The notes below the pieces were generated by a model that saw nothing but the letters and a program-made list of their open reading frames with translations, ran no database searches and was not told where the DNA came from. Both the position numbers and the translations under genes were made by a program. Shown piece by piece: positions 27,001-37,839 of a DNA stretch of 64,000 nucleotides (the stretch's first letter is position 1; each line of letters opens with the position of its first letter). This stretch comes from Glandiceps talaboti (lineage: Eukaryota; Hemichordata; Enteropneusta; Spengelidae). Where the stretch lies: positions 13,252,342-13,316,341 of the forward strand of contig NC_135549.1 in NCBI RefSeq assembly GCF_964340395.1, written 5' to 3'.

Positions 27001-27038
27001 CTATCATCCGAACCTTGGCTGTTCATCTCCACCGACAT
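18031..27038 (-). CDS. ARIH2: Ariadne-2 RBR-type E3 ubiquitin-protein ligase, complete coding region, 13 coding exons
   Basis: Coding exons from 5' to 3' on the minus strand: 27038-26817, 25888-25821, 24842-24770, 24326-24176, 23527-23406, 22797-22688, 22367-22250, 21857-21807, 21180-21135, 20459-20332, 19625-19482, 18701-18549, 18102-18031 (stop TAA). They give about 485 aa (human ARIH2 493). The N-terminus [13 protein letters not shown] and acidic tract match vertebrate ARIH2. RING1 follows ([18 protein letters not shown]), then the IBR (CIGPNCD, CRCSQC), the catalytic RING2/Rcat ([17 protein letters not shown], active-site Cys about residue 302) and the helical Ariadne domain ending [20 protein letters not shown] ligases take ubiquitin from an E2 onto the RING2 Cys; ARIH2 works with neddylated CUL5-RBX2. 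All Zn ligands and the catalytic Cys that I checked are present. The intron after 18549 has a GC donor. A 5' UTR acceptor is likely at 27116-27117, so the first exon is probably non-coding and upstream. Confidence 0.95.
18220..18410 (+). repeat. Duplicated segment of a dispersed repeat (ARIH2 intron)
   Basis: TATGTCACCTTTGTGCAAAG and flanks occur twice about 100 bp apart. Confidence 0.6.
18547..18548 (-). other. Non-canonical GC 5' splice site (ARIH2 last intron)
   Basis: On the minus strand the exon ends AGAGGG and the intron begins GCAAGTCA. No GT donor fits. Splicing here joins RG to DLENQ, exactly as in vertebrate ARIH2. Confidence 0.85.
26450..26630 (+). repeat. Minisatellite of about 34 bp units in ARIH2 intron
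   Basis: Five to six diverged copies of the core CTATTGGCAGAATATTAACC plus ATCTCTAA. Confidence 0.85.
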
Positions 27039-28510
27039 ATTGACAGTTTCAGTGTCTTCAGACTGAGATATTGTAAATGTAAGGACTATACTATGTTGTG
27101 TCTTAACAAGTCATGCTAGAGGAAAAATGGAAAAAGAAACATTGAGTTAGAACACTTGGAAAAGTACAAGTATTATGGCTATGCTGTCATTAGGAACCTT
27201 ACTAAACTGTAATTACAAGACACAGCAGCCTTGACATGGTTTAAAGTCCCTAACTCCATGTAAGTATCATAATTGATTTTAACAACACATGTAACCATTC
27301 CCTCAAATGTTTTTGCCCCTTGGGGGGATAAATATGCTCTACCCTAAAGTAGGAATGTGGCTCTACCCCTCATTAAATGATGCATGGATTCAAAGAAAGC
27401 TAGTTTTGGGGTGAAATTTCATTCTAGACTGAGACATGAATAAGGTCACATGGCCAAATGACTTTTGACTGATACTGGAGCCACTCTTTGGGCTTTGTGT
27501 GTCTATACACAGTCCCTTGACCACCTCAGGGAGATACTATAAAGGGATAGTGTTTAGACATTCTTGTAAGTGTTTCAAGTATGGAAATGTCTTGTTATTT
27601 ACCTGTTTATGAAAAACTGATGTGGCAACAAATATTGAATACTGTACTTGTATTTATAACTATATATTAAGTTTGTATTCAAACTGGATAATAGAGAGAG
27701 TATTTGGGAGTGTGGGTGTGACAACAATGAAATTGAGATGGTTTCTCATTGGTGACCTGATTTGGTTATTTGACACAGTCACAAGTGACAATATTAAAAT
27801 ATTGCTCTGCTCATCGTCGTTTTCAGTAGCATTTCCATAATAAACATTGTATATATATAACATAATCAGTTTTCAGAACTATTTCTAGCCTTCTGTTGTT
27901 CTCGAAAATAATGAATAAATTAAATGGGAGGCTTGGGTATACATTTTAAGAGTGTCTCATGACACGAAGATCATACTCAGAGCTAATAACAGACTCTCAA
28001 GTTTTGACATGAGCACTTCAGCGATTATCAATATTAAGATTTATCAATATTTTGACTAGCTTATTTGCTTAGTTGTTTATGACGACATAATCTACAACTC
28101 CGTCTACTACTGCAGGTCACTTTTAAAAAAAGGTAAATAATTCGTGAAATGCAGATGCCGCTGATAACCCTTCATTTGAAGGAGTGTGGAGTATATCTGT
28201 GGTCACTTAAATATACAGTTGAATAACAGCCCAGACTTAAATCCCCGGAATATTTGGATAACATCAATCCAGATTCCCGTTCAAAACAAAAGAACGAGAC
28301 CGTCATTGAAGGACAAAAGTGTTGTTGTAAATATATCCACCAAGGTCGATCACTCTTACCGTTTGTGTTGTCCAGGAGTATCTACATATATCGCTGACAG
28401 TCACTTCATTTGTATCGGCAGAGCACCGGGTTCAAAGTCACCAAATAACTTTGACGACAAAGGGGCTTTGGGCAATTTTTGAGGAACTATTGTAAATACT
28501 CAGAAAGACA

Positions 28511-28530
28511 GCCGCCATGTTATGACGTCA
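28511..28530 (-). promoter_or_regulatory. Probable ARIH2 core promoter motifs (YY1 site plus CRE)
   Basis: On the minus strand the sequence reads TGACGTCA (28530-28523, a perfect CRE/ATF octamer) followed by AACATGGCGGC, the YY1 motif in its usual orientation just downstream of a start site. Position (about 1.5 kb 5' of the ARIH2 ATG) and strand fit the ARIH2 promoter and a non-coding first exon. The transcription start itself cannot be located from sequence. Confidence 0.5.
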
Positions 28531-30070
28531 CAGGATATACGGCATCCTCGTTCAAGATTTAAATTAGAAAACAAATACTACTACCGGAAACACAGTATTA
28601 TAGTGTTGATACTGTTGATACATTCTAGATATAAGTGTATTTGTTTACAATGTAAGTTTCAAAATTTAAAAGTTTAGGGCAAGGCTGAATATTTTCTCCG
28701 GATTAAACATGCATTATTTCCATCAAATTATTACGAAAGACAAGTTTTGTTTATGTTTGTATTTTGAGAGGGCGCTCTTTCACGCTTTCCAACAGGCTTT
28801 CCAATCTCCTCCCCCCGGCCTGGCCGAGTCTCTCCTCCACTAGACCTCCACCATGGCATGGTGCATGGTGTAGATTACATGTAATTATATTGGTGATCGA
28901 ATGTTGGTAGGTCTATCACATTTCTCTTACATGTATGTTGTTAACTTTAATCTTTTCTTCACAGTTTGGTCGAATACATTTAATAACTTTAAGTTGGGAA
29001 TCAGGTAATTTAATGGTGAGTCCCGCGTGCTCAAATTCAATGAAGTGGTGATCACAAAACACTACACTAACCAATTCTGCGAGGAATTCCCCATTTCATG
29101 GCAGTTCTACGATGTTTTACGAGTACAAGACATTACCTCGTACGAGGTATGTGAAAGGGAGACTATTATCCCTCGGGGTTGCGGTGACTTCGTCCTAAAA
29201 CCAACTACTGAACTCGTCCCATACACTCATCCCATCGTTATCTCGTGCCATCTACAAGCCGTAAATCGTCAAATAAAACAACGATACCCCATGTATGATA
29301 TTAAATAACGTTGTTTTTTTTATATTACAGGGGCTTCACATTGCAAAATATAGTCCGCTCTTAATCACTAGCAACGATAGTTCGTTATTTAGTCGGCTTT
29401 CAGGCTTGATGTTTTTTAAAACAATGGACCCGGCGCGGCGTAACATATATCATGTATATGTCATAACATTCCATTCAAACAACGGCATGATCGAATGGAC
29501 GTACATGCACCATTCCAAAGTCACAGCGTCCTCTACAGGCTAGGCTGCAATAATTGTAGCGTTTGTTGTGATTTTGAGGGTTTTTCTTCTGTTTTTGTGC
29601 TTTTTTTTCGTTTCGATGTTTTACTGTACTGTAACAGTGATCGATGTCAAGACCCTTTCCCTTGATGGCAGTTAAAATCTTAAAATTGTCACTGTGCAGT
29701 ACCTTATTATTTTGTTCTGATTATATTATAATTATTATTCATTTATTAGTCCTCAAAGGATATAAGTTTACACCTCATAACAACAAACATAAACACTATA
29801 CACAAAAAAACTACATAAGGCAAGTAATAACAAAGACAATTTAGTTACACTCATTTATAACTCATTTTGAATACTCCTTTTCTCAGTTAAATGAAGTTCT
29901 TGTAATTTTCGTAAATTGTTTATGTCTGGGTCCAGTCTCTAGTGCATAAAAGCATAGAGGTATAACGGGAGACCCTACACAAAATTTTAAGTCTATGCCC
30001 CAACGGGCACTGCTCGGAGGGGATATTACATTGGGGTCTGTCAATCTGTCTGTCAGTCTGTGTGTGCATT

Positions 30071-30375
30071 CACCCTAAGTCTTATCTCAGGCATGCAACA
30101 ACTGATTTCAACCAAATCTGGCACAAAGATAACATGCTATGTGAGACATGTATGTCACTGTGGTGTATTGCGACCAAAGCAAATATGGCTGAATGGCAAC
30201 CATATTTGATGTACATGTATATGCGTTCACCCTCATATCTCTGGCATGCACCAACCAATTTCATCCAAACATGGCACAAAGGTTACATTATATATGCTAT
30301 GTGAGACATATGCATGTCTCTTTGTGTTGCAACTGAAACATATATGGCTGAATGTTGGCCATGTTTGTTGTTAAA
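30071..30375 (+). repeat. Tandem duplication, about 158-bp unit, two copies
   Basis: Each copy carries TGGCACAAAG, ATGCTATGTGAGACAT and ATATGGCTGAATG. It is preceded by CTGT-rich sequence typical of dispersed repeats. Confidence 0.8.
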
Positions 30376-31229
30376 TTTCACATGACTTTGGAGGTGTATA
30401 ACATGTAGTGATGCCATTCAAGTGCCTACACTTGAATGGTATATACAAGCTTTCTTTTAAGACCTTGACCTTTGGCCTTGAAAGTCTTCTCATGGTTAAA
30501 TCTTGTAGCTTTTTGAATAAACATTTCAAGTGATAATATTTTAATCATGACTTTTGGGTTTGACTATGTGAGGCATATGCAAGTCACTTTCATTTCATGA
30601 CCTTGACCTGTATTATAAATTGATAGCCATATTTGTGATAGAAAAGCAAATTATGCCTTTTTATCTCCAAAAGTTTGATACATATGGACACCATTCAAGT
30701 GGCAAATGCCATTGTTATATTGCTTTATACCTTGCAGTGATTTAGAAATACTTCAAACTGATTTCTATAAATTTTTCATCTTTTATATTACAAAGAAATA
30801 GGTTTTGCACATAGGATACCAACCTAGGGGAGGTTACACCGGTCTAAGAAAACAGAATGAAATCAAACAGCTATAGACAAAATCTAATATTATTTCTATA
30901 GTTCACCACTGATCCAAATATCACTCTTGTGATGTATATTTGTTTAGACAGAGTATATATATACAAGAAAAGTTTTAAAAATTGCTTTTTCAAAGTGATT
31001 ATTCCTGTCTGGTGATGAGTCTGAAATTACTTGTAGTGATTTGGATGTAACCGACACAGTATAAACAGTGTATAGGTTTTGACCTTGGAATCCAGTGCCA
31101 TCAACCTCTACATCATCATGGAATGATTGTACTGTAACATGTGTTCTATCACATTATAAATAGATACAGCAATGACCAAAAATATTCCTCAGCCTGGTAG
31201 ATCTAATGATTTATGCAGGTTATAATGTC

Positions 31230-31670
31230 CAAGCTGTTCAGTTTTATAGCACAACTGAACTAAGGTTCAGTAGTGCTAAGTTAAATGGCATGATGAAATG
31301 TCTGTGTGTATGTATGTGTGTGTGTGTGTGAACAGCTTTAAGTCAAAGCCGCCAAAGCGATTACATGTTGGTATTTGGTGGGGACATTACGTAGATGGAA
31401 AATTGTTCAAATGAAAGTCATCACCATAGAGATGTGCATTTTGGGTAAAAAAAATGTGAGATTCTCCTGTCTCAGCCTAGAATGAAAGGTTATTGTTTTA
31501 TCAAGTTGATGTCATGAAATCATTAAATCTGTTGTGGGGTACATCCCATCTATCTGTCCATGGCACAGAGATTAACCTCTGTTTAAAGTTTGTTGGAAAC
31601 GCTGTTTTTAGCACAGCTGAAGTAAAACAGGTTAATTCATGCTATAGACATGAGACCTGATAACGAGTCT
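31230..31670 (+). mobile_element. Dispersed repeat of about 440 bp with internal GT microsatellite, copy B
   Basis: Same family as 14395-14815 in opposite orientation. It starts TAGCACAACTGAACTAAGG, has a (GT)n near 31305-31330, and ends around AGCACAGCTGAAGTAAAAC. Confidence 0.8.
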
Positions 31671-32099
31671 AGCAATTTGTCTGCCTATCTGTGGGTGACT
31701 TAAACTTAATGAAACTTAACCCATTCAATACTGAAAACATTCCCGCCAAAATTGTTTGGACAAAATTCTTGTTTTATGTAAGTTTTTGGCATATATCAAC
31801 TTCATTTTAGACTGGAATTAAAGAAATGTTACTTCCTAATAAAGTAATATTATTGTAATTATGAAAATATTCATATGAATTTGGTCCCCATATTATTTAA
31901 AACTCGTCTCTAGTCATGAAAGGGTTAAAGTCAAAAACCACTGGGAGGAATATATTGATATTTGGTTATGCAAATTATTCATTAACGCTGTAAGGTACAT
32001 CAACAAATTTTATAGGACAAATGCACTTTGTTATGTTTAACGAATATACTAAATTATATTGAAATTGAAATATGCAGTCTTGAGATATTGCTTGCAAAT

Positions 32100-32300
32100 T
32101 TCTCTAATTAACATGAACAGATCTTGCTCAAAAACTAATCAGGTCTAGCCATTACCCCAAACATTGTGTGTACCAAATTTCAATATAATTGAGCCAGCCG
32201 TTCTTAAGCAAATGATGACACAGACAGACACACACAGATAGACATATGACAGACACACAGACAGACATCCCCCTTTTAATACCTCCCAGGAGGTAATGAC
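32100..32300 (+). mobile_element. Fragment of a dispersed repeat
   Basis: AGCCGTTCTTAAGCAAATGA followed by CAGACAGACACAC is a common tail of dispersed invertebrate repeats. Family is not assigned. Confidence 0.45.
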
Positions 32301-32526
32301 TCGCATATGGTAAAGGTAACAACACAGATAGGTAACCATATAGACGTAAACAAAGACCTGTACAGTTGTGCTACAATGCCATTGGCACTATTTTTTTCTA
32401 CGCATACAGTGTCACTGTGATTTATGATAATATTTTAACATGAAGCCACATGAAAGCTGTATGCATACTGAACACTCTTCTTTTCATTATGTTTCTATCA
32501 ATTCATTCATTATCTGTACATGTACA

Positions 32527-32676
32527 TTAGTCTCGCTGTCAGACTCGTGACTATCATTCCTAATCCCTTTATATATTTTATTTTAGAGGGACTTGTCCCT
32601 CTCTTCTCGCAGCTAAGGCACTCAACATACCTAAAAAGATTAGGGACGATAGTCACTAGTCTGGCAGTGAGATTAA
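32527..32676. mobile_element. Foldback (MITE-like) element upstream of NXPE exon 1
   Basis: Arms 32527-32566 and 32638-32676 are about 85% identical in inverted orientation (CTCGCTGTCAGACTCGTGAC / GTCACTAGTCTGGCAGTGAG). It ends 90 bp before the start codon. Confidence 0.8.
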
Positions 32677-32766
32677 ACATGACATATGCTGAAATGTGTG
32701 GATGTTGATACGTTTAGCAGAGTGTACGTTGCATTTATTCATCATTGGAGTGTTTGGTTTATTGAC

Positions 32767-35700
32767 ATGAAGTCATTCTCCCAAAACAAGCTGAATTTTC
32801 AGACAAAGTGTATATTTTTTGTCATTGTATTTTTTGCTGGTGTCCTTCTGGAAAACATGGTAAGTGCATTTACAGGTACTTTTCTTGTTTGTTTGTTTTA
32901 TATGAAAAGAGTACAGTAATAAACGTATAAGAGCGATTTTTTGTGAAAATACTTTGGTACCACAAAACCTTTATTTGTGCTTACTGATACCTCATTATTT
33001 ATGTACATGTACATAAACTGTAAACATGGAAACTTTGACTCGAGACTTCTTTTTGCTTATTTCGCTGGGAAGAAAGAGCACAAAATAAGCAGTGACTAAA
33101 ATGTCCTCTTGTACATTTTTGGAGTTTGGATGTCAGATATACATATATATATATTGCAGGATATTTTGAATCTGTCAGATGTATGTGTACATTGCAGGAT
33201 ATTTTGAACTACCAGACGCCAGATATACATGTAAATATCGCAGGATGGTTTGATATATGTATATTACAGCATATTATTTTGAATTTGCCAGATATACAAT
33301 TACATAGCAGGACATTTTGAAAACTGAAAATGTTACTGTCCTTTTTACATTATTTAGTATGTCATAAAAATGTACTTGTTCATGCCAAGAGCAATAAAAA
33401 CAACTTAAAAACTAGAGATCATATTTGCAATATAGTTTGTTTCTGTTCTTTGTGTGCTATTTTTTGTCAATGTTTGGTGGTAAAGTGATATTGCTGGGGG
33501 AAAAAATTGATCATTAACTCTCACTTTATTTTTCCTTCAAAGAGGATCACAAAGATGGCATTTCCCCAAATTAAGAAAACATCAGTCGTGGGATTTAAAG
33601 ATATATTAACTCGACCAAATGAGTCACATGCTACTGAGAAAAGTGAGTCAGTTTTCCAGGCAGATTTATTTCCATATATGAATTACAGTCATTTTGGGAT
33701 GGAGTGGAAGAGCATCATTGAGGAATATGAGTGGTCCTATGGCAACTTAGAGAGGAATTTGACAGAAACTATCAAAACATTTGAAACTGGAAATGGTTCA
33801 TTTGGATTACTTTCAATCTCCAAATCAAAGTAAGCATACATACATGTACATCTGGTAAAACCTGTACTTTTCTGTTTATTGCATAATTACTTCATAGATA
33901 TTGATATTAAATTGGAATTATCATAGTTGTGGTAATATATTCATTGAAATGCTAATGTTGTATCACGACAGAGTAATAATTGCAAGTGTTTGAAAGTTTT
34001 TGAAAAAGCTGAAGGTTTCTGAAGATAACATGCAGGTCATAAAACTCTTTGATAATTGAAATGGATCAAGGGCTCTATTACATAAAGACATTTTACCGGT
34101 ACATAAATATTCATTCCAACTTCCAAGAACATAGTGCTACATATATTCTTCCCTCTACACACCCATCCTAGTACATCATGGAGTAGTATACTGTTCTTTC
34201 TTGCTCATTTCTGGCTTCTGTGCGTGATCTCATTCTCACTTTCTCTCTCCCTCATCGACAAACTGTCAGATGCACTTTTTCTGTCTACCACTCTGTGATT
34301 TTCAGCCTTCCTTTTTATCTGTTTCACTATAGTACTGTCTTTCCTTTTCCATTTTATCTATGACAAATCCTCTGCTTGTGTTTTTTTTGCAGATTGTTCC
34401 TTGTTCCAGAGCAAAGTGTTGTCAGAAAGGGTGATTATGTGCATGTCGTCATGGAATCCTACGATGAATATGATAATAGACGTTTGCGTGGAGGTGACTT
34501 TCTTCAGGCAGTCATGCTTCAGAAATCAACTGCTGGAAGGGTATTAGATTTTGGTAATGGTACATATAGTATATATTTTTATGCTGGATGGAAGGGAGAT
34601 GCAGTTATAAGAGTCAGCTTGATATCGTATCGAGAAAGCATTTTATTCCTCAATTATTTACGAAGCTTTGACAACATGCATATTGTGTGGACAGCAACCT
34701 TTAGTGATGGTGAGAAGACTGAATTAAGAAATTGTACAATAATAAATGAAGGAATCTGGGAAGATAAGTGTTACTATGTCAATTCACTGTCATTGGGGAA
34801 AACAGCCTTTATTTGTGAGAAGCCAGAGAAATTGTCTTGTGAAACTTTAAGCAGTGCAAGCCATAACCTTAATGCTATGGAGACGAGCACTGCAAAGGAT
34901 ATGGAAAGAGTGTCATATCTTTTCAGTGGGTAAGCACAAACTTGTAAACACGAGAATATGACAGAACCCCATGACACGTACGTGAGTGCAAGTATGGCGT
35001 ACTTGGGGTATTTGCACGAGTGCTTGCAGTGTTCCCGGCGCCTGTAAGTTTCATGAGCTTGCAAATACCTCTGAGTACCCACGCTGGAACTCACTTGGAA
35101 TGGGATTCTGTTATTATTACACATGTATATCTGAAACGGCAAATTTTCATAATAAATCATAAAAATCATACAGCGCAATCTTGTGATTTCGTGTGTAGCG
35201 AACGATCATGTCCTCATTTGCATATCATTTGCAATAAATGTTTTCCGTATTGCACAGCAGTGAAAATACTACTAGTATGTGTGTGCACTAGTAGCAAGTA
35301 ATCTCTGGTACATATGTAATAATGAATGTTCATAGACTCGGGGTCATAATATCAAATGAGACACATGATACAGTCTGTTTCAAGTCACCGTTCAGTGGCT
35401 CTGTTTGATACAACCACGCATAAACCAATATGAAACTGAACATGCTACACTGAATATATGTATAGTGTCTGAATTAAATGAAGTAATGTGTCAGCATGCA
35501 GACCCGGATGCAGACATCAAATGCAGATATCAAAACACTTTAGTGTAGAACATGCAGTTTCTTTAGTATTGGTTTCTTTCTTTTTTTGTTTTGTACACAG
35601 AAAAAACCAAGGAGAGCAGATTCAAGTGAAAATTGATAGTAAGAATACCAATTCTTTTAAGAAAAATTTCACTCGGGCTGCCGCTTATTTCTGCTTTTAT

Positions 35701-36836
35701 ACACTTGTATTGATTACTGCTATCAACTTGCATATGATTTTTGGGTGACAAAATAAAACTCAGTAACTTACACAACTTTTAAAACTTGTAAAGAAGCCTT
35801 ACTGCACGTGACATGTGTTCAACTCTTTGAGGTACTTCCTGCAAAGGTTTATGGGAAAGCCTCTGGTGATGACATCACTTAAATGCCACAATACCATAAT
35901 CTCTTTGCGATGACACTCTTTGAATTTGTCAAGATTGAGGGACTTTTCCTTTCACTATGCATTCATTTGGGGATATAAAATCTGTAAGAAATGAGATGAA
36001 AGACAGATTTAATTTTGAAGAGTCACATCTGTCTAGTAACCAGGCCATCAAACTATACAAGTAGTTTTATCTTGAATGTCTTTAATATTTTTTTCATTTT
36101 TCTAGATGCCCAAGAACATGTGTCACCCGAGCTTCCTTCATGTGAACATGATCTTCCCATTGCACTGTCCAGTGGTTATTGGAAGGACAATTTGACCTTT
36201 GTACCACTTATGTGTCGCAGTCAACAATGGCTGAAGGAAGACATGGAGAAGTGTCTGTTAGGAAAACATTTGTATTTCTATGGAGATTCAACCTTACTTC
36301 AAATAATCCACAATCTAAATTCACTTGACTTGCGTAATGCTAATATAACATTTCAATTTGTTTTTTTAAGAGCAGGTTCTCCAAGTCAGTCAGTTGAAAA
36401 CATGTTATTTGAGGGTGATTACATTGACAGGATACAGTATTGCTCTGTAACAACACCTGTGCTAATTCTAAATTCATGTTTCCATTTTGCAGCCTGGGCG
36501 ACTAGAGCTTATTTAGACAGGCTCTTTGGAGCAAAATATGCTGTTCTTAGATTGTTGAAAAGGTGTCCCAAAGCTATTGTCGTCATAAAATTAGCACATC
36601 CGAGGGACAACGTTGATGCTGTCCAGTCAGTACATAGTGCCAACTACATATATCACGATATGAATAGAATGATCCGTAGGGTCTTTGGTGGCATAGGTGT
36701 CCGATTCCTAGATATTTGGGATCTAGTTTTGTCACATCCTGCCAAAAACGAGGTCCACATGCCTCCCCATGTGATCATGCAAGAACTTTATCTTATGTTA
36801 TCATACATTTGTCCTGACATGGTGGAGAAATCATGA
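32767..36836 (+). CDS. NXPE family member (neurexophilin plus PC-esterase domains), complete, 5 exons
   Basis: Exons 32767-32859, 33543-33829, 34393-34929, 35601-35638 and 36106-36836 (TGA) join to 1686 nt, about 561 aa, close to the roughly 560 aa of NXPE3/4. Exon 1 encodes a hydrophobic signal or anchor (CIFFVIVFFAGVLL); this Met is preferred over the Met in exon 2 because only it supplies that segment. Exons 2-3 hold the neurexophilin-like region: YDEYDNRRLRGGDFLQAVM and GRVLDFGNGTYSIYFYAGWKG match the family's GGDFL and F-NGTY signatures. The last exon is the PC-esterase-like domain with FYGDST (GDS about residues 378-380) and a C-terminal DIWDLVLSHP...VHMPPHV region, where the family's Asp and His lie. 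Several N-x-S/T sites fit a secreted or type II Golgi/surface protein. Biochemical function of the family is poorly known. The fourth exon is only 38 nt. NXPE genes are often multicopy, so no orthologue is named. Confidence 0.9.
33125..33325 (+). repeat. Minisatellite of about 45-bp units (NXPE intron 1)
   Basis: Four to five diverged copies of GCCAGATATACATGTA plus ATTGCAGGATATTTTGAA. Each copy carries an acceptor-like TTGCAG. Confidence 0.75.
34970..35105. mobile_element. Imperfect foldback element in NXPE intron 3
   Basis: Inverted arms share GTACTTGGGGTATTTGCA / TGCAAATACCTCTGAGTAC. The conservation is modest. Confidence 0.5.
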
Positions 36837-36953
36837 AAATAGATTATTATCACAAGGGAGTCAACATAACAAAAAAAAAAGACAATACCACTTTGCTAGG
36901 AATTACTGTCTGTATCATTGTTTTTGTGATTGATAATACAGTGTTTGGTGGTT

Positions 36954-36959
36954 AATAAA
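36954..36959 (+). other. Candidate poly(A) signal for the NXPE gene
   Basis: AATAAA 118 nt after the stop codon, followed by a GT-rich stretch (37054-37134). Confidence 0.45.
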
Positions 36960-37051
36960 AGTTTTTGTCTATCTTTGTTTACAGAGTAAATGAGCAAACA
37001 TTGTTTTAAGGCATAAACAATCTGTCAATCTGTTGTCTGTTTTCTTTATTT

Positions 37052-37053
<2 letters not shown>

Positions 37054-37134
<81 letters not shown>
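37054..37134 (+). repeat. (GT)n microsatellite
   Basis: Near-perfect GT repeat of about 80 bp with two TATG interruptions. Confidence 0.95.
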
Positions 37135-37138
<4 letters not shown>

Positions 37139-37839
37139 ATGCTTTTGTACATGTGTGAGTAAAATTAGGCATACGAATTTAGATCAGCAGGTGTACATGT
37201 TAAAGATGGCCAACCTGAGCCACTATTTGAACTATAATAGTTCTATCATATCTGATATCACTGTCCTTTAGGATTTCTATAAGACTTCCATAGTTCTATA
37301 GGATTCCTTTGGGATTCCAAAGGGATTCCAGAAAAGGGGGCATATACAGTAAAATCTTTAAATTTTTCATTTATGATATTTACCTAAGGAATTTGAAATT
37401 GTTTGTAATTTGGATAATATTAATTTTGTCTTTAAAATAAACATATTTTTATTTCAAAATGTTTGGAAATATATTTATAATTACCTAGATAGAAAATGTC
37501 ATGACATAATTAGATTTAACTGAGACATCTTTGATAAGCAATAACCAAGTGTTACTTTCTGTACTGTGACAGTAAATAAATATGAAATGTTTAGTAAACA
37601 CTATTAGGATGGGTTCAGATTGTCTTAATTTCCTTTTACATGTCAGAGTAGATCAATGTGTGATATTGACAATTTATTTTCTTCCATTGCAGCACCATGA
37701 TGTACACTGGATAGGCTGTTATTGACTGGAAGCTGATAATCAGTGATTCTTTAGGAGCTGCCTGGTATGGTTAACGGGAGAGATTCTATCATGTGCAGAG
37801 TAGTGAGCCAAGTTGTGAATCCACCATTGTGATTTCACT

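Larger units (their letters stand above)
28531..32766. other. Intergenic region between divergent ARIH2 and NXPE genes
   Basis: No coding gene is recognised. It holds a perfect palindrome at 29135-29148, tandem and dispersed repeats at 30.0-30.4 kb, 31.2-31.7 kb and 32.1-32.3 kb, and a foldback element at 32527-32676. Open frames of 80-98 codons at 28.2-29.5 kb have no recognisable product. Confidence 0.6.
36837..37839. other. Short intergenic region between NXPE and MOV10L1, with GT microsatellite
   Basis: Holds the NXPE poly(A) signal, an 80-bp (GT)n at 37054-37134 and, on its right, the MOV10L1 5' UTR with a probable acceptor TTGCAG ending near 37691. The MOV10L1 promoter or first exon must lie here or further left. 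Confidence 0.6.

Noticed and set aside
26676-27119. 147-codon plus-strand open frame
   Set aside because: Antisense to the acidic first coding exon of ARIH2; the low-complexity GAT run leaves the opposite strand open.
29027-29308. 93-codon open frame as a gene
   Set aside because: No recognised motif, no clear splice partners, and next to a palindrome; reported only as an unexplained patch.
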